From positions 176,900 to 240,899 of the forward strand of contig NZ_BMTF01000004.1 in the NCBI RefSeq assembly GCF_014649535.1: 64,000 bases of DNA, written 5' to 3'. Of the stretch, positions 17,758 through 26,790 are shown one piece after another (position 1 is the first letter of the stretch; every line of letters starts with the position of its first letter). The stretch is from Streptomyces gelaticus. Lineage in GTDB: Bacteria > Actinomycetota > Actinomycetes > Streptomycetales > Streptomycetaceae. The notes below the pieces were generated by a model, which did no database searches, had not been told where the DNA came from, and was given only the letters and a program-made list of their open reading frames with translations. The translations under genes and the position numbers were made by a program.

Positions 17758-19950
17758 TCACACTTCGTCAGCGGCCTCGCCGAGCACTTCTTCCACTGTC
17801 TCACCTGCGCAAATGGCCAGAACCGCGGTCCCGAACCGGCCCAGCTTCCGCGCGCCGACCCCGGAGATCACCGCCAGTTCGCCCGCGCTGCCCGGTACTG
17901 CCTCGGCGATCGCCATCAGCGTCTTGTCCGTGAACACGCAGTAGGCGGGCTGGCCGATCTCCTTCGCCCTGACTGCCCGCCAGTCACGCAGCCGCTCGTA
18001 CAGCGCCTCGTCCATGTCGGAAGGGCAGTCCTCGCAGCGCATCAGCTTCATCTCGCCGGCGTCGGTGAGGGTCCTGCCACAGACCCGGCAGCGGGCAGGG
18101 CCACGGCGGCCGCGTTTGGCGACCGGCTCCGGGCCCCGTTCGATCCCGCCGCCACCGGCCGCGCCGCGTGCGGCGAAAGACACCGAGCCGGGGCGCAGCC
18201 CATTGAGGAAACGGCTCGGGCGCCGTCCGGCACGGCCGCCGGGCGAGCGGGCGAGCGACCACGACAGCGAGAGGTGGAGGCGGGCCCGGGTGACGCCGAC
18301 GTACAGCAGCCGGCGCTCCTCCTCGATCTGCTCGTCGGTCTTGGCGTAGGTGATCGGCATCATGCCCTCGGTCAGGCCGACCAGGAACACGGCTTCCCAC
18401 TCCAGGCCCTTCGCCGAGTGGAGCGAGGCGAGGGTGACGCCCTGGACCGTGGGGGCGTGTTGGGCGGCGGCCCGCTCGTCGAGCTCAGCCACCAGGTCGG
18501 AGAGCGTCGCGCCCGGCCTGGCCCGCTCGAAGTCCTCGGCGAGCCGGACCAGGGCGGCCAGGGATTCCCAGCGGTCGCGCACCGCCCCCGAGCCCGCGGG
18601 GGGCTCCGAGGTCCATCCCTTGGTGGAGAGCACCGCGCGCACTTCCGCGGGCAGCCCCTCCGCGTCGTCGAGCAGGGAGTCGTTGCCCCCGGCACGGGCG
18701 GCGCCGCGCAGGGCGACTCCCGCTTCCCGCACCTCCGCCCGTTCGAAGAAGCGCTCCGCGCCGCGCAGCTGGTACGGCACGCCCGCGTCCGCCAGGGCCT
18801 GCTCGTAGACCTCGGACTGGGAGTTGACCCGGTAGAGCACGGCGATCTCGCCGGCCGGCACTCCGGCGGCGATCAGATCGCGGATCCGGCGGGCGGTGCC
18901 CTCGGCCTCCGAGGGCTCGTCGGCGTACTCCGTGTAGTCGGGCTCGGGGCCGGGCTCGCGCTGCGAGACCAGTTCGAGCCGGTGCTCCGCGGCGCGGCCG
19001 CGGGCCTGGCCGAGCAGTCCGTTGGCCAGATGGACGACCTGGGGGGTGGAGCGGTAGTCCCGGACCAGCTTGACCACCGTCGCGTGGGGATGGCGGGTAC
19101 GGAAGTTCAGCAGGTGGTCGGGGGTGGCTCCGGTGAAGGAGTAGATCGTCTGGCTCGCGTCGCCGACGACGCACAGGGTGTCCCGGTCGCCGAGCCAGAG
19201 GTCGAGCAGCCGCTGCTGGAGCGGGCTGACGTCCTGGTACTCGTCGACGACGAAGTGCTGGTACTGGCGGCGGACGTGGTCGGCGATGTCGTGGCGGTCC
19301 TGGAGGATGGCGACGGTGAGCAGCAGCACGTCCTCGAAGTCGATCACCGAACGGTCGCGCTTCAGCTCCTCGTACGTCGCGTAGATCTGGGAGATCTCGG
19401 CCGGGTCGCGCGGGGCGTCCCGCTGGGTCTTCGCGACCACGGCCGGGTAGTCGGCGGGCACGGTCTGGGTGACCTTGGACCACTCGATCTCGCTGGTGAC
19501 GTCCCGCAGCTCGTTGCGGTCGAGCCGGATGCGGCAGCGGGCGGCGGCCTCGGCGACCAGCTGGACCTTGCGCTCCAGCAGCCGGGGCAGGTCCCCCCCG
19601 ACCGCTTTCGGCCAGAAGTACTGGAGCTGGCGCAGGGCGGCGGAGTGGAACGTCCGTGCCTGGACGCCTCCGGCACCGAGCTGACGCAGCCGTCCGCGCA
19701 TCTCACCGGCGGCCCGGTTGGTGAACGTGACGGCGAGCACACTCGTGGGCTGGAGTATCCCGGCGCGCACCCCGTACGCGATGCGGTGGGTGATCGCACG
19801 CGTCTTGCCCGTACCGGCTCCGGCCAGCACGCACACCGGACCGTGCAGGGCCGTGGCGACCTCGCGCTGCTCGGGGTCCAGGCCGTCGAGCACGGCGTCC
19901 GCCGACTCGGGGACCTGTGGGAAGAGGGAGGAATGCGTTGCTGCTGTCAC
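17758..19950 (-). CDS. uvrD2: UvrD2-type superfamily I DNA helicase
   Basis: A 730-residue 3'-5' DNA helicase. Walker A is AGAGTGKT (residues 43-50) and motif II is FVVDEYQDVSPLQQR. GDASQTIYSF, the SAKGLEWE motif and VGVTRARLHLSLSW follow. The C-terminus has a tetracysteine module (RCRVCGRTL ... MRCEDCPSD) and an HRDC domain, the layout that defines mycobacterial UvrD2, which unwinds DNA during replication and repair. GTG 19950 is used because upstream sequence in frame is non-conserved; its Shine-Dalgarno is weak. It is divergent from the mycoredoxin gene, as in mycobacteria. Confidence 0.93.
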   Translation of the reverse strand: MTAATHSSLFPQVPESADAVLDGLDPEQREVATALHGPVCVLAGAGTGKTRAITHRIAYGVRAGILQPTSVLAVTFTNRAAGEMRGRLRQLGAGGVQARTFHSAALRQLQYFWPKAVGGDLPRLLERKVQLVAEAAARCRIRLDRNELRDVTSEIEWSKVTQTVPADYPAVVAKTQRDAPRDPAEISQIYATYEELKRDRSVIDFEDVLLLTVAILQDRHDIADHVRRQYQHFVVDEYQDVSPLQQRLLDLWLGDRDTLCVVGDASQTIYSFTGATPDHLLNFRTRHPHATVVKLVRDYRSTPQVVHLANGLLGQARGRAAEHRLELVSQREPGPEPDYTEYADEPSEAEGTARRIRDLIAAGVPAGEIAVLYRVNSQSEVYEQALADAGVPYQLRGAERFFERAEVREAGVALRGAARAGGNDSLLDDAEGLPAEVRAVLSTKGWTSEPPAGSGAVRDRWESLAALVRLAEDFERARPGATLSDLVAELDERAAAQHAPTVQGVTLASLHSAKGLEWEAVFLVGLTEGMMPITYAKTDEQIEEERRLLYVGVTRARLHLSLSWSLARSPGGRAGRRPSRFLNGLRPGSVSFAARGAAGGGGIERGPEPVAKRGRRGPARCRVCGRTLTDAGEMKLMRCEDCPSDMDEALYERLRDWRAVRAKEIGQPAYCVFTDKTLMAIAEAVPGSAGELAVISGVGARKLGRFGTAVLAICAGETVEEVLGEAADEV

Positions 19951-20269
19951 CCCGCCATGCTGCCAGGTCGGAAGAGTCGGGCGCGGAAGTTGTCCACAGG
20001 GGCGGCGCATCCGTCGTACTAATGCGGTCCGGCGTGCTGATGCGGTGTGGCTGGTCCCGCCTTCCGCCGGCCCGGCACTCGCCTCCGCACTCGGCCCCAC
20101 CCGGCCGCACCGCCCCGCCCCGCCCCGGCCCGGCTGTGGGGAATGGTGGTCGCCTCGCGTACGTTGCCTTTCCGTGCGGTGACGCACGGTCCAACTTCTC
20201 CGCGTGACGGATGAGACGGATGCGACAGACGAGTTTGAGAAGACCGACGAGACCAAGGAGCGCGAAGAC
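19951..20269. other. Intergenic region between divergent uvrD2 and mycoredoxin genes
   Basis: These 319 bp carry no convincing gene. A partial direct repeat, CTAATGCGGT and CTGATGCGGT, lies at about 20020-20045. A perfect 7-bp inverted repeat, CCGTGCG/CGCACGG, occupies 20172-20189 about 80 bp before the mycoredoxin start and could be an operator or 5' hairpin. Both genes must have their promoters here, but I see no clear consensus elements. Confidence 0.45.
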
Positions 20270-20524
20270 ATGTCGGGCACTGTGACGATGTACAGCACCA
20301 CGTGGTGCGGCTACTGCCGCCGGCTCAAGAGCCAGATGGACCGCGAGGGCATCGCCTACAACGAGATCAACATCGAGCAGGACCCGCAGTCCGCGGCCTT
20401 CGTCGAGAAGGCCAACGGGGGCAACCAGACCGTTCCCACCGTCCTGGTGGTCGGCTCCACGGGCGCCGAGGCCGTCATGACGAACCCGTCCCTGGCGCAG
20501 GTGAAGCAGGCGCTCGCCGCCTGA
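20270..20524 (+). CDS. mrx1: Mycoredoxin (glutaredoxin-like)
   Basis: An 84-residue thioredoxin-fold protein with active site CGYC (Cys13, Cys16) and the cis-Pro segment QTVPTVLV. It matches mycoredoxin-1, which uses mycothiol to reduce S-mycothiolated proteins in actinobacteria. AAGGAG nine nt before the ATG fixes the start. A 14-bp hairpin terminator follows. The pairing with uvrD2 and nudC is conserved with mycobacteria. Confidence 0.93.
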   Translation: MSGTVTMYSTTWCGYCRRLKSQMDREGIAYNEINIEQDPQSAAFVEKANGGNQTVPTVLVVGSTGAEAVMTNPSLAQVKQALAA

Positions 20525-20548
20525 TCCCGCCTCTCCCGCAGTACGAGG

Positions 20549-20581
20549 ACGCCCCCTCCGGTCGAGCACCGGAGGGGGCGT
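20549..20581. terminator. 14-bp hairpin terminator between convergent mrx1 and nudC
   Basis: ACGCCCCCTCCGGT (20549-20562) pairs perfectly with 20568-20581 around a five-base loop, followed by TTCG. It can end transcription from both sides. Confidence 0.75.
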
Positions 20582-20599
20582 TCGCCCGCAGGTGCGGGG

Positions 20600-21544
20600 T
20601 CAGCCGACGGTGCCCGGCTTCGGGAGCGGCTTGCCGTACCAGAGCTCGATCAGGCGTGCCGCGATCGAGATGCCGTACGGGGGCAGGATCTCGCCCGACT
20701 CGAAGGCGGCCTTCAGGTCCTCGCGGGAGAACCAGCGGGCCTCCTCGATCTCCTCGCCGTCCACATCGATCTCGGACGAGGTGGCCCGCGCCATGAAACC
20801 GAGCATCAGGCTCGACGGGAACGGCCAGGGCTGGCTGGCGATGTACTCGACCTCGCCGACCGTGACCCCCGCCTCCTCGAACACCTCGCGCACCACGGAC
20901 TGCTCGATCGACTCCCCCGGCTCGACGAAACCCGCGAGCGTCGAGAAGCGCCCCTCGGGCCAGTGCACCTGGCGGCCCAGCAGGGCGCGGTCCTGGTCGT
21001 CGGTCACCAGCATGATCACCGCGGGATCGGTGCGCGGGTAGTGCTCGGCGCCACAGGCCGGGCAGCGGCGGATGTGACCGGCCGCCGCGATGACCGTGCG
21101 CTCGCCGCAGCGGGAGCAGAAGCGGTGCAGGCGCTGCCAGTTCTCCAGGGCCACCGCGTGCACCATCAGGCCCGCGTCGCGCGGACCGAGCAGCAGACCG
21201 GCCTCGCGCAGGCCGGCCGGGCGGGCGGGCTGGTCCATGCGGCCGGGCAGGGAGTCCTTCTGGAGCGCGAAGTAGCTGACGCCGTCCTCGTCGGTGCCGA
21301 GGAAGTAGCGGTGGGTCTCGGTGACCGGGGCCTCGAAGGCCGGGGTCATGACGATCTCCGTGCCGCCGTCGGCGGTGTCGTCGATCAGCACCTGGCCGCC
21401 GGAGACGACGAACACGCGGGTGGTCGGGTGGCTCCACGCGGCGGACAGCCATGCCTCGTCGAGGCGGTGGTGCGCGGCACGGTCGATGCCGCTGGGCGCG
21501 GTGAGATCGATGGGCCGGTCGGTGGCGTTGTCGAAGGTGCTCAC
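20600..21544 (-). CDS. nudC: NAD(H) pyrophosphatase / NAD-cap decapping Nudix enzyme
   Basis: A 314-residue protein with an N-terminal beta domain, a zinc ribbon (Cys143, 146, 161, 164), a full Nudix box (residues 205-227) and the NADH-specific SQPWPFPSS motif (237-245). NudC cleaves NAD(H) to NMN(H) and AMP and can remove NAD caps from RNA. GTG 21544 follows AGGAAG. The M20 peptidase gene ends upstream 44 bp away on the same strand, so they may be co-transcribed. Confidence 0.94.
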   Translation of the reverse strand: MSTFDNATDRPIDLTAPSGIDRAAHHRLDEAWLSAAWSHPTTRVFVVSGGQVLIDDTADGGTEIVMTPAFEAPVTETHRYFLGTDEDGVSYFALQKDSLPGRMDQPARPAGLREAGLLLGPRDAGLMVHAVALENWQRLHRFCSRCGERTVIAAAGHIRRCPACGAEHYPRTDPAVIMLVTDDQDRALLGRQVHWPEGRFSTLAGFVEPGESIEQSVVREVFEEAGVTVGEVEYIASQPWPFPSSLMLGFMARATSSEIDVDGEEIEEARWFSREDLKAAFESGEILPPYGISIAARLIELWYGKPLPKPGTVG

Positions 21545-21588
21545 AGGTGCTTCCTACTCCCCCGGGACGGATCGGGTGTTCAGAGGAT

Positions 21589-22983
21589 TCAGCGGAGTGC
21601 GGCGGCCAGCTCGCCCCAGAGGTGCGCGGTCGTCTCCACACCCTTGAACAGAAGGTCCAGCTCGACCTTCTCGTTGGGGGCGTGCCAGCCGTCGGACGGT
21701 ACGGAGATGCCCAGGAAGAGGACGGGAGCGCCCAGCACGTCCTGGAGGTCGGCGGCGGGTCCCGAGCCCCCTTCACGGGTGAAGAGGATCTTGCGGCCGA
21801 AGGCCCGTCCCATGGCGCGGGCCACGGCCTGCAGGGCGGGGTGGTCCAGCGGGGTCAGACAGGGGCGGGTGGCCGGGGAGAAGGTGATCCGGTGCCCGAC
21901 ACCGGCCGGGACCTGCGCCTCGGCCCAGGCCCGGACCACCTGCTGGATGCGGTCGGGTTCCTGGCCGGCGACCAGCCGGAAGCTGATCTTCACCAGGGCG
22001 GAGGACGGGATGATCGTCTTGCTTCCGGCGCCCTGGTAGCCGCCGCCGATGCCGTTGACCTCGGCGGTGGGGCGGGCCCATACGCGTTCCAGCGTGGAGT
22101 ATCCGGTCTCGCCCGATGCCGCACGGGACTTGGCGGTACGCAGCCAGGTCGCCTCGTCGAAGGGCAGCTCGGCGAAGAGCGCACGCTCGGTGTCGGTGAG
22201 TTCGGCCACACCGTCGTAGAAGCCGGGGATCGCGACCCGGCCGTCCGCGTCGTGCAGCGCGGCGACGAGCCGGGCCACGGCGGTGGCCGGGTTGGGGACC
22301 GCGCCTCCGAACGAACCGGAGTGGATGTCCTGCTCGGGGCCGTACAGCTCGATCTCGCACTCGGCGAGGCCGCGCATACCGGTGCAGACCGTGGGGGTCG
22401 ACTCGTCCCACATGCCGGTGTCGGAGACGATCACGGCGTCGGCGGCGAGCCGGTCGGCCCGCTCCTCGACCAGGGCGCGGAAGTTCGGCGAGCCGGACTC
22501 CTCCTCACCCTCGATCAGGAGCTTCAGGTTGACGGCGGGGGCGGTGCGGCCGGTGGTGGCGAGGTGGGCCCGGACGCCGAGTGTGTGGAAGAACACCTGC
22601 CCCTTGTCGTCGGCGGCGCCCCGCCCGTACATGCGGCCGTCGCGGATCACCGGCTCGAACGGCTCGGTGTCCCAGCCGTCCTCGCGGGCGGCGGGCTGCA
22701 CGTCGTGGTGCCCGTAGACGAGGACGGTCGGGGCGTCCGGGTCGTCGGACGGCCAGTGGGCGAAGACCGCGGGGGCGCCGGGCGTCTCCCAGATCTCCGT
22801 GACCGGGAAGCCGGTCTCCCCGAGCTTGGCGGACAGCCACTCGGCGCTGCGCCGAACGTCCCCGTCGTGGACCGGCTGGGCGGATACCGACGGGATGCGC
22901 AGCCAGGCGGCGAGGTCGTCCAGGAAGGCTGTGCGGTGCTGCTCGGTGTACGTACGGACGGCGCTGTCCGGGGTGTCGCTCAT
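21589..22983 (-). CDS. M20 family metallo-dipeptidase
   Basis: A 464-residue di-zinc peptidase of the M20/M25/M40 family. Motifs in order: YGHHDVQPA (metal His and Asp), GAADDKGQ, the catalytic EGEEESGSP and the late REGGSGPAADLQ. It probably hydrolyses dipeptides or similar amides in the cytoplasm. Upstream TAGGCT lies seven nt from the ATG, suggesting a leaderless transcript. adnB ends about 200 bp upstream, a region that otherwise holds nothing recognisable. Confidence 0.92.
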   Translation of the reverse strand: MSDTPDSAVRTYTEQHRTAFLDDLAAWLRIPSVSAQPVHDGDVRRSAEWLSAKLGETGFPVTEIWETPGAPAVFAHWPSDDPDAPTVLVYGHHDVQPAAREDGWDTEPFEPVIRDGRMYGRGAADDKGQVFFHTLGVRAHLATTGRTAPAVNLKLLIEGEEESGSPNFRALVEERADRLAADAVIVSDTGMWDESTPTVCTGMRGLAECEIELYGPEQDIHSGSFGGAVPNPATAVARLVAALHDADGRVAIPGFYDGVAELTDTERALFAELPFDEATWLRTAKSRAASGETGYSTLERVWARPTAEVNGIGGGYQGAGSKTIIPSSALVKISFRLVAGQEPDRIQQVVRAWAEAQVPAGVGHRITFSPATRPCLTPLDHPALQAVARAMGRAFGRKILFTREGGSGPAADLQDVLGAPVLFLGISVPSDGWHAPNEKVELDLLFKGVETTAHLWGELAAALR

Positions 22984-23185
22984 GGCCTTGAGCCTAGTGC
23001 CTCGCCCGGCGGGGTCCGCCCGCCCGCGGCACCGGCCGCACTGCCCCCGCTGTGACCGGACACCCGGCAGCGCCGCTCCTCCGGTTGAACGGCCCCGCGG
23101 GACAGTGCCCGGTGCCCGGCCGCGAGGAGGGAGAGCGAGTCGAGCAGTTCTGGCGCGGGAATGCCGCCGCCTCGATGGATGCCGC

Positions 23186-26100
23186 CTATGCCGTGGGCGG
23201 TGGCTCGTCCAGCAGGATCCGTTCCAGTTCCGCCCGGCCCGGGAGACGGGTGGGACGGACGGTCTCGCCGCTGCGTACGTACAGGAACGTGGCGATGACG
23301 TCGGTGAGCGGAAGGCCGTGCAGTTCCGCCCAGGCCAGGCGGTAGACCGCGAGCTGGAGGGGATCGGCGGTGTTGGTGCGGGTGGTCTTCCAGTCGACGA
23401 TCTCGTACGTGTCCCCGGTGCGGTACACCGCGTCGATGCGGCCCCGGATCACCCGGCCGGCGAGGGTGATCTGGAACGGCGTCTCGACGCGGTACGGGGT
23501 GCGGCGGGCGTACGGGGTGCGCTCGAAGGCCTCCTTGAGTGCGGCGAGGTCGCGCTCGTCGGCGATCTCGGCGTCGCTCTCGTCACCGCCGGGCAGCTCG
23601 TCGGGGCCGAGCATGGGCAGCGGCAGCTCCTCGAAACGGGACTCCACCCAGGCGTGGAAGCGGGTGCCCCGGCGGGCAGCCGGCTGCGGGGGCCGCGGCA
23701 TGGGGCGGGCCAGCTCCTGGGCGAAGCCGTCGGGGTCGTCGGCGAGGCGCAGCAGCTGGGTGGCGGAGAGCGACGCGGGTACGAGGACGTCGCGCACGGT
23801 GGCGCGGGCCCGGCGCAGCTCGCCGGTGAGGGCGTCGAGGTCGCGGTCCCAGGAGGCGAGGGTGCGGGCCTCCTCGGGGGTGAGGCGGTGCGGCCCGGCG
23901 GGCTCGGGGGTTCGGGCCGCGGGAACGTGCGGCGTGGGTGCGGCGGTACGGGCGGGGGCCGGTGGGCGCTCCGTCGACAGCGCGTCCCAGTCCTCGGCGT
24001 CGTCCGGGAAACCCTCGCCCGGGAATGCCTCGTCCGGGAACGGGGCGTCGTCCGCATACGCCTCGTCGTCGGGAAACGGGGCGTCGTCGTAGGCGTCGGC
24101 GTCCGGCTCCGGAGCCTCGTCGGGCAGCGCCCCGTGCGCGTCCGGCACACCGCCGGTCCTGGCGAGGGCCTCCAGGTGGGCCAGCACCGTGACCGCGGCG
24201 GCCCGGCGACGGGTCAGTGCGGTCTCGTCCAGCGGCAGCGGCCACGCCTGGTCGGCGGTCTCCGCGTCGAGCGCCGGGTTTTTCTCGTCCTCGGCCGGCC
24301 CGTCGGCCCAGGCCTCGATCTCGCCGTGCCCGGCCGCGCAGTGCTCGTAGAGCGCGTGCAGGAAGCCGGACGGGCCTCGCGGCTTCTTCTGGGACGGGCC
24401 CCACCAGTGGCCGGAGCCGAGCAGCAGGGTGCGGGGTCTGGTGAAGGTGACGTATCCCAGACGGAGCTCCTCGGTGTGCTGGTGCTCCTTCATCTCCTCC
24501 TTGAACGCCTTGAGCCCCTTGGCGTCCCAGGAGTGCACATCGGGGAGGGTGGCCCGGTCCCCGCGCAGGGCGTGCGGGAGGACCTTGGACTGGGCGGTCC
24601 AGGCGTCACGGGACTGGCCGCTGGGGAACTGGCCGCTGACCAGACCGGGCACGGCGACGACGTCCCACTCCAGGCCCTTGGACTTGTGGGCGGTGAGGAC
24701 CTTGACGGTGTCCTCGCCGCCGGGCAGGGCGTTGTCCAGGCCCTTCTCGTACTGGACGGCGGTGCGCAGGAAACCGAGGAAGGCGAGGAGGGTGGCCTCG
24801 CCTTCGACGGCGGCGAAGCGGGCCGCGACATCGAGGAAGTTGGCGAGGGTCTCACGGCGGCGGGCGGCCAGGGCCTGCGGCGACGCGGAGAGCTCGACCT
24901 CCAGGCCGGTGGTGGCGAGGACCCGGTGCAGTACGTCCATCAGCGGGTCGGCCAGCGAGCGGCGCAGGTCGCGCAGCTCGGCGGCGAGTCGGGCGAAGCG
25001 GATGCGGGCCTCGGCGGAGAACGGCAGCCCGTCGTCCTCCTCCCCACCCGATTCGAGGAAGGTGTCCAGCGCGTCGGCGAGCGAGATCACCTCGGCCGGG
25101 TCGATGCCCTCGACGGCCTCGGCGAGCCGGCGGTCGGGGTCGAAGTCCTCGTCGTCGCCGTGGGCCGCGCGGTGGACGAGGAGCCGGGCCCGGCGGCCGA
25201 GCAGGGCCAGGTCGCGGGGGCCGATCCGCCAGCGGGGGCCGGTGAGCAGCCGGACCAGGGAGGCGTTGGCGCCGGGGTCCTGGAGCACCTCGCAGACCGC
25301 GACGAGGTCGGCGACCTCGGGAAGGTGCAGCAGCCCGGACAGGCCGACGACCTCGACCGGGATGTCGCGGGCCACCAGCGCGGCGTGGATCTCCGGGAAG
25401 TCGCCCGCGGTGCGGCACAGGACGGCGATCTCGCCGGGTTTCCTGTCGGTCCTCACCAGGTGGGCGATCGAGTCGGCGAGCCAGTCGATCTCCTCGGCGT
25501 GGGTGCGCAGCAGCGCGCAGCGGACGGTGCCGTCGCGCTCGGCACCGGGGGCGGGGCGCAGCGCCTCGACGCCTTCGTGCATGGCGCGCAGCGGTGCGGC
25601 GAGGCCGTTGGCGAGATGCAGGAGCCGGCCGCCGCTGCGGCGGTTCTCACTGAGGGAGTAGCGGGTGGCGGGGGTGCCGTCGGCGTGCGGGAAGTGCAGC
25701 GGGAAGTCGTCGAGGTTGGCGACGGACGCGCCGCGCCAGCCGTAGATCGCCTGGCAGGGGTCGCCGACGGCGGTGACGGCGTGCCCGGTCCTCCCCCCGG
25801 GGCCGTCGCCGAAGAGGGCGGAGAGCAGCAGGCGCTGGGCGACGGAGGTGTCCTGGTACTCGTCGAGCAGCACGACCCGGAATTCCTCGCGCAGGATCGT
25901 GCCGACCTCGGGGCGGGTGAGGGCCAGCTCGGCGGAGAGCGCGATCTGGTCGCCGAAGTCCAGGAGGTCCCGGCTCCTCTTGGCCTCGCGGTAGCGCCGG
26001 GTCAGCCGGAGCAGCTCGCCACGGGCCTCGGCGGTCTCGGGGATCCGGCGCAGCTCGGCGTTGCTGAGCCTGGCGGTCTCCAGCGTGCGGAGCAGCTCCG

Positions 26101-26674
26101 TGTCGTACTCGGCGAGCCGCTCGGGGCGTACGAGGTGTTCGGCGAGCTCGGCGTCGAGGGCCAGCAGATCGCTGACGAGGGTGGGGAAGGACCTGGTCAG
26201 GGACGGGTAGGGGCCGGGGGCCTCGCGCAGTACGCGGGCGGCGAGCTGGTAGCGGGTGGCGTCGGCGAGGAGGCGGGTGGTGGGTTCGAGTCCGATGCGC
26301 AGCCCGTGCTCGGTGAGGAGCCGGCCGGCGAACGCGTGGTACGTGGAGATGCTGGGTTCGCCCGGGGGGGCGTCCGGGTCGATGGCGTCCGGATCGGTGA
26401 CCCCCGCCGCGATCAGGGCCTTGCGGACGCGCTCGGCGAGCTCACCGGCCGCCTTGTTGGTGAACGTGAGCCCGAGGACCTGTTCGGGGGCGACCTGGCC
26501 GGTGCCGACCAGCCACACCACGCGTGCCGCCATCACCGTGGTCTTCCCGGACCCGGCCCCGGCCACGATCACCTGCGGAGCGGGCGGCGCGGTGATGCAG
26601 GCCGTCTGCTCCGGGGTGAAGGGGATCCCGAGGAGCTCCTTGAGCTGCTCGGGATCGGTGATACGTGAGGACAC
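23186..26674 (-). CDS. adnB: AdnB-like helicase-nuclease subunit
   Basis: A 1162-residue UvrD-like helicase with a C-terminal RecB-family nuclease. Walker A is GAGSGKT (39-45); motif II is VVLLDEYQDTSVAQR; TAHKSKGLEWD lies mid-protein. The nuclease core shows GRIDAVYRT and EIVDWKTTR, without the Fe-S cysteines of its partner. Together with AdnA it resects double-strand breaks, in place of RecBCD. Near residue 880 is an acidic Asp/Glu/Phe/Pro linker. There is no Shine-Dalgarno; TAGCCT lies seven nt before GTG. The A/B names follow gene order in mycobacteria. The locus has been reported essential in Streptomyces. Confidence 0.88.
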   Translation of the reverse strand: MSSRITDPEQLKELLGIPFTPEQTACITAPPAPQVIVAGAGSGKTTVMAARVVWLVGTGQVAPEQVLGLTFTNKAAGELAERVRKALIAAGVTDPDAIDPDAPPGEPSISTYHAFAGRLLTEHGLRIGLEPTTRLLADATRYQLAARVLREAPGPYPSLTRSFPTLVSDLLALDAELAEHLVRPERLAEYDTELLRTLETARLSNAELRRIPETAEARGELLRLTRRYREAKRSRDLLDFGDQIALSAELALTRPEVGTILREEFRVVLLDEYQDTSVAQRLLLSALFGDGPGGRTGHAVTAVGDPCQAIYGWRGASVANLDDFPLHFPHADGTPATRYSLSENRRSGGRLLHLANGLAAPLRAMHEGVEALRPAPGAERDGTVRCALLRTHAEEIDWLADSIAHLVRTDRKPGEIAVLCRTAGDFPEIHAALVARDIPVEVVGLSGLLHLPEVADLVAVCEVLQDPGANASLVRLLTGPRWRIGPRDLALLGRRARLLVHRAAHGDDEDFDPDRRLAEAVEGIDPAEVISLADALDTFLESGGEEDDGLPFSAEARIRFARLAAELRDLRRSLADPLMDVLHRVLATTGLEVELSASPQALAARRRETLANFLDVAARFAAVEGEATLLAFLGFLRTAVQYEKGLDNALPGGEDTVKVLTAHKSKGLEWDVVAVPGLVSGQFPSGQSRDAWTAQSKVLPHALRGDRATLPDVHSWDAKGLKAFKEEMKEHQHTEELRLGYVTFTRPRTLLLGSGHWWGPSQKKPRGPSGFLHALYEHCAAGHGEIEAWADGPAEDEKNPALDAETADQAWPLPLDETALTRRRAAAVTVLAHLEALARTGGVPDAHGALPDEAPEPDADAYDDAPFPDDEAYADDAPFPDEAFPGEGFPDDAEDWDALSTERPPAPARTAAPTPHVPAARTPEPAGPHRLTPEEARTLASWDRDLDALTGELRRARATVRDVLVPASLSATQLLRLADDPDGFAQELARPMPRPPQPAARRGTRFHAWVESRFEELPLPMLGPDELPGGDESDAEIADERDLAALKEAFERTPYARRTPYRVETPFQITLAGRVIRGRIDAVYRTGDTYEIVDWKTTRTNTADPLQLAVYRLAWAELHGLPLTDVIATFLYVRSGETVRPTRLPGRAELERILLDEPPPTA

Positions 26675-26690
26675 CCCAGGAAGGCTAACC

Positions 26691-26771
26691 GGACGCACCG
26701 ACAGCACGCGGGCCGGCGGACGCACCGACAACGCGCGCGCCGGCAGACGCACCGACGGCGTGCGGGCCGCC
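26691..26771. repeat. Three 27-bp tandem repeats between adnA and adnB
   Basis: Three adjacent 27-bp units, 26691-26717, 26718-26744 and 26745-26771, share GACGCACCGAC and a GCGGGCCGGC-like end. They fill most of the 116-bp gap between adnA and adnB. The unit is a multiple of three and open in the frame upstream of adnB, but no start or Shine-Dalgarno supports translation. Confidence 0.8.
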
Positions 26772-26790
26772 CGATTCCCGGCCGCCCCGC

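Noticed and set aside
17710..20022. 770-codon plus-strand frame across uvrD2
   Set aside because: It mirrors the uvrD2 coding sequence, has no ribosome binding site or recognisable domain, and uses non-coding-like third positions.
22799..26668. 1289-codon plus-strand frame across adnB
   Set aside because: Antisense shadow of adnB; Gly/Val/Glu-rich with no domain and no start signal.
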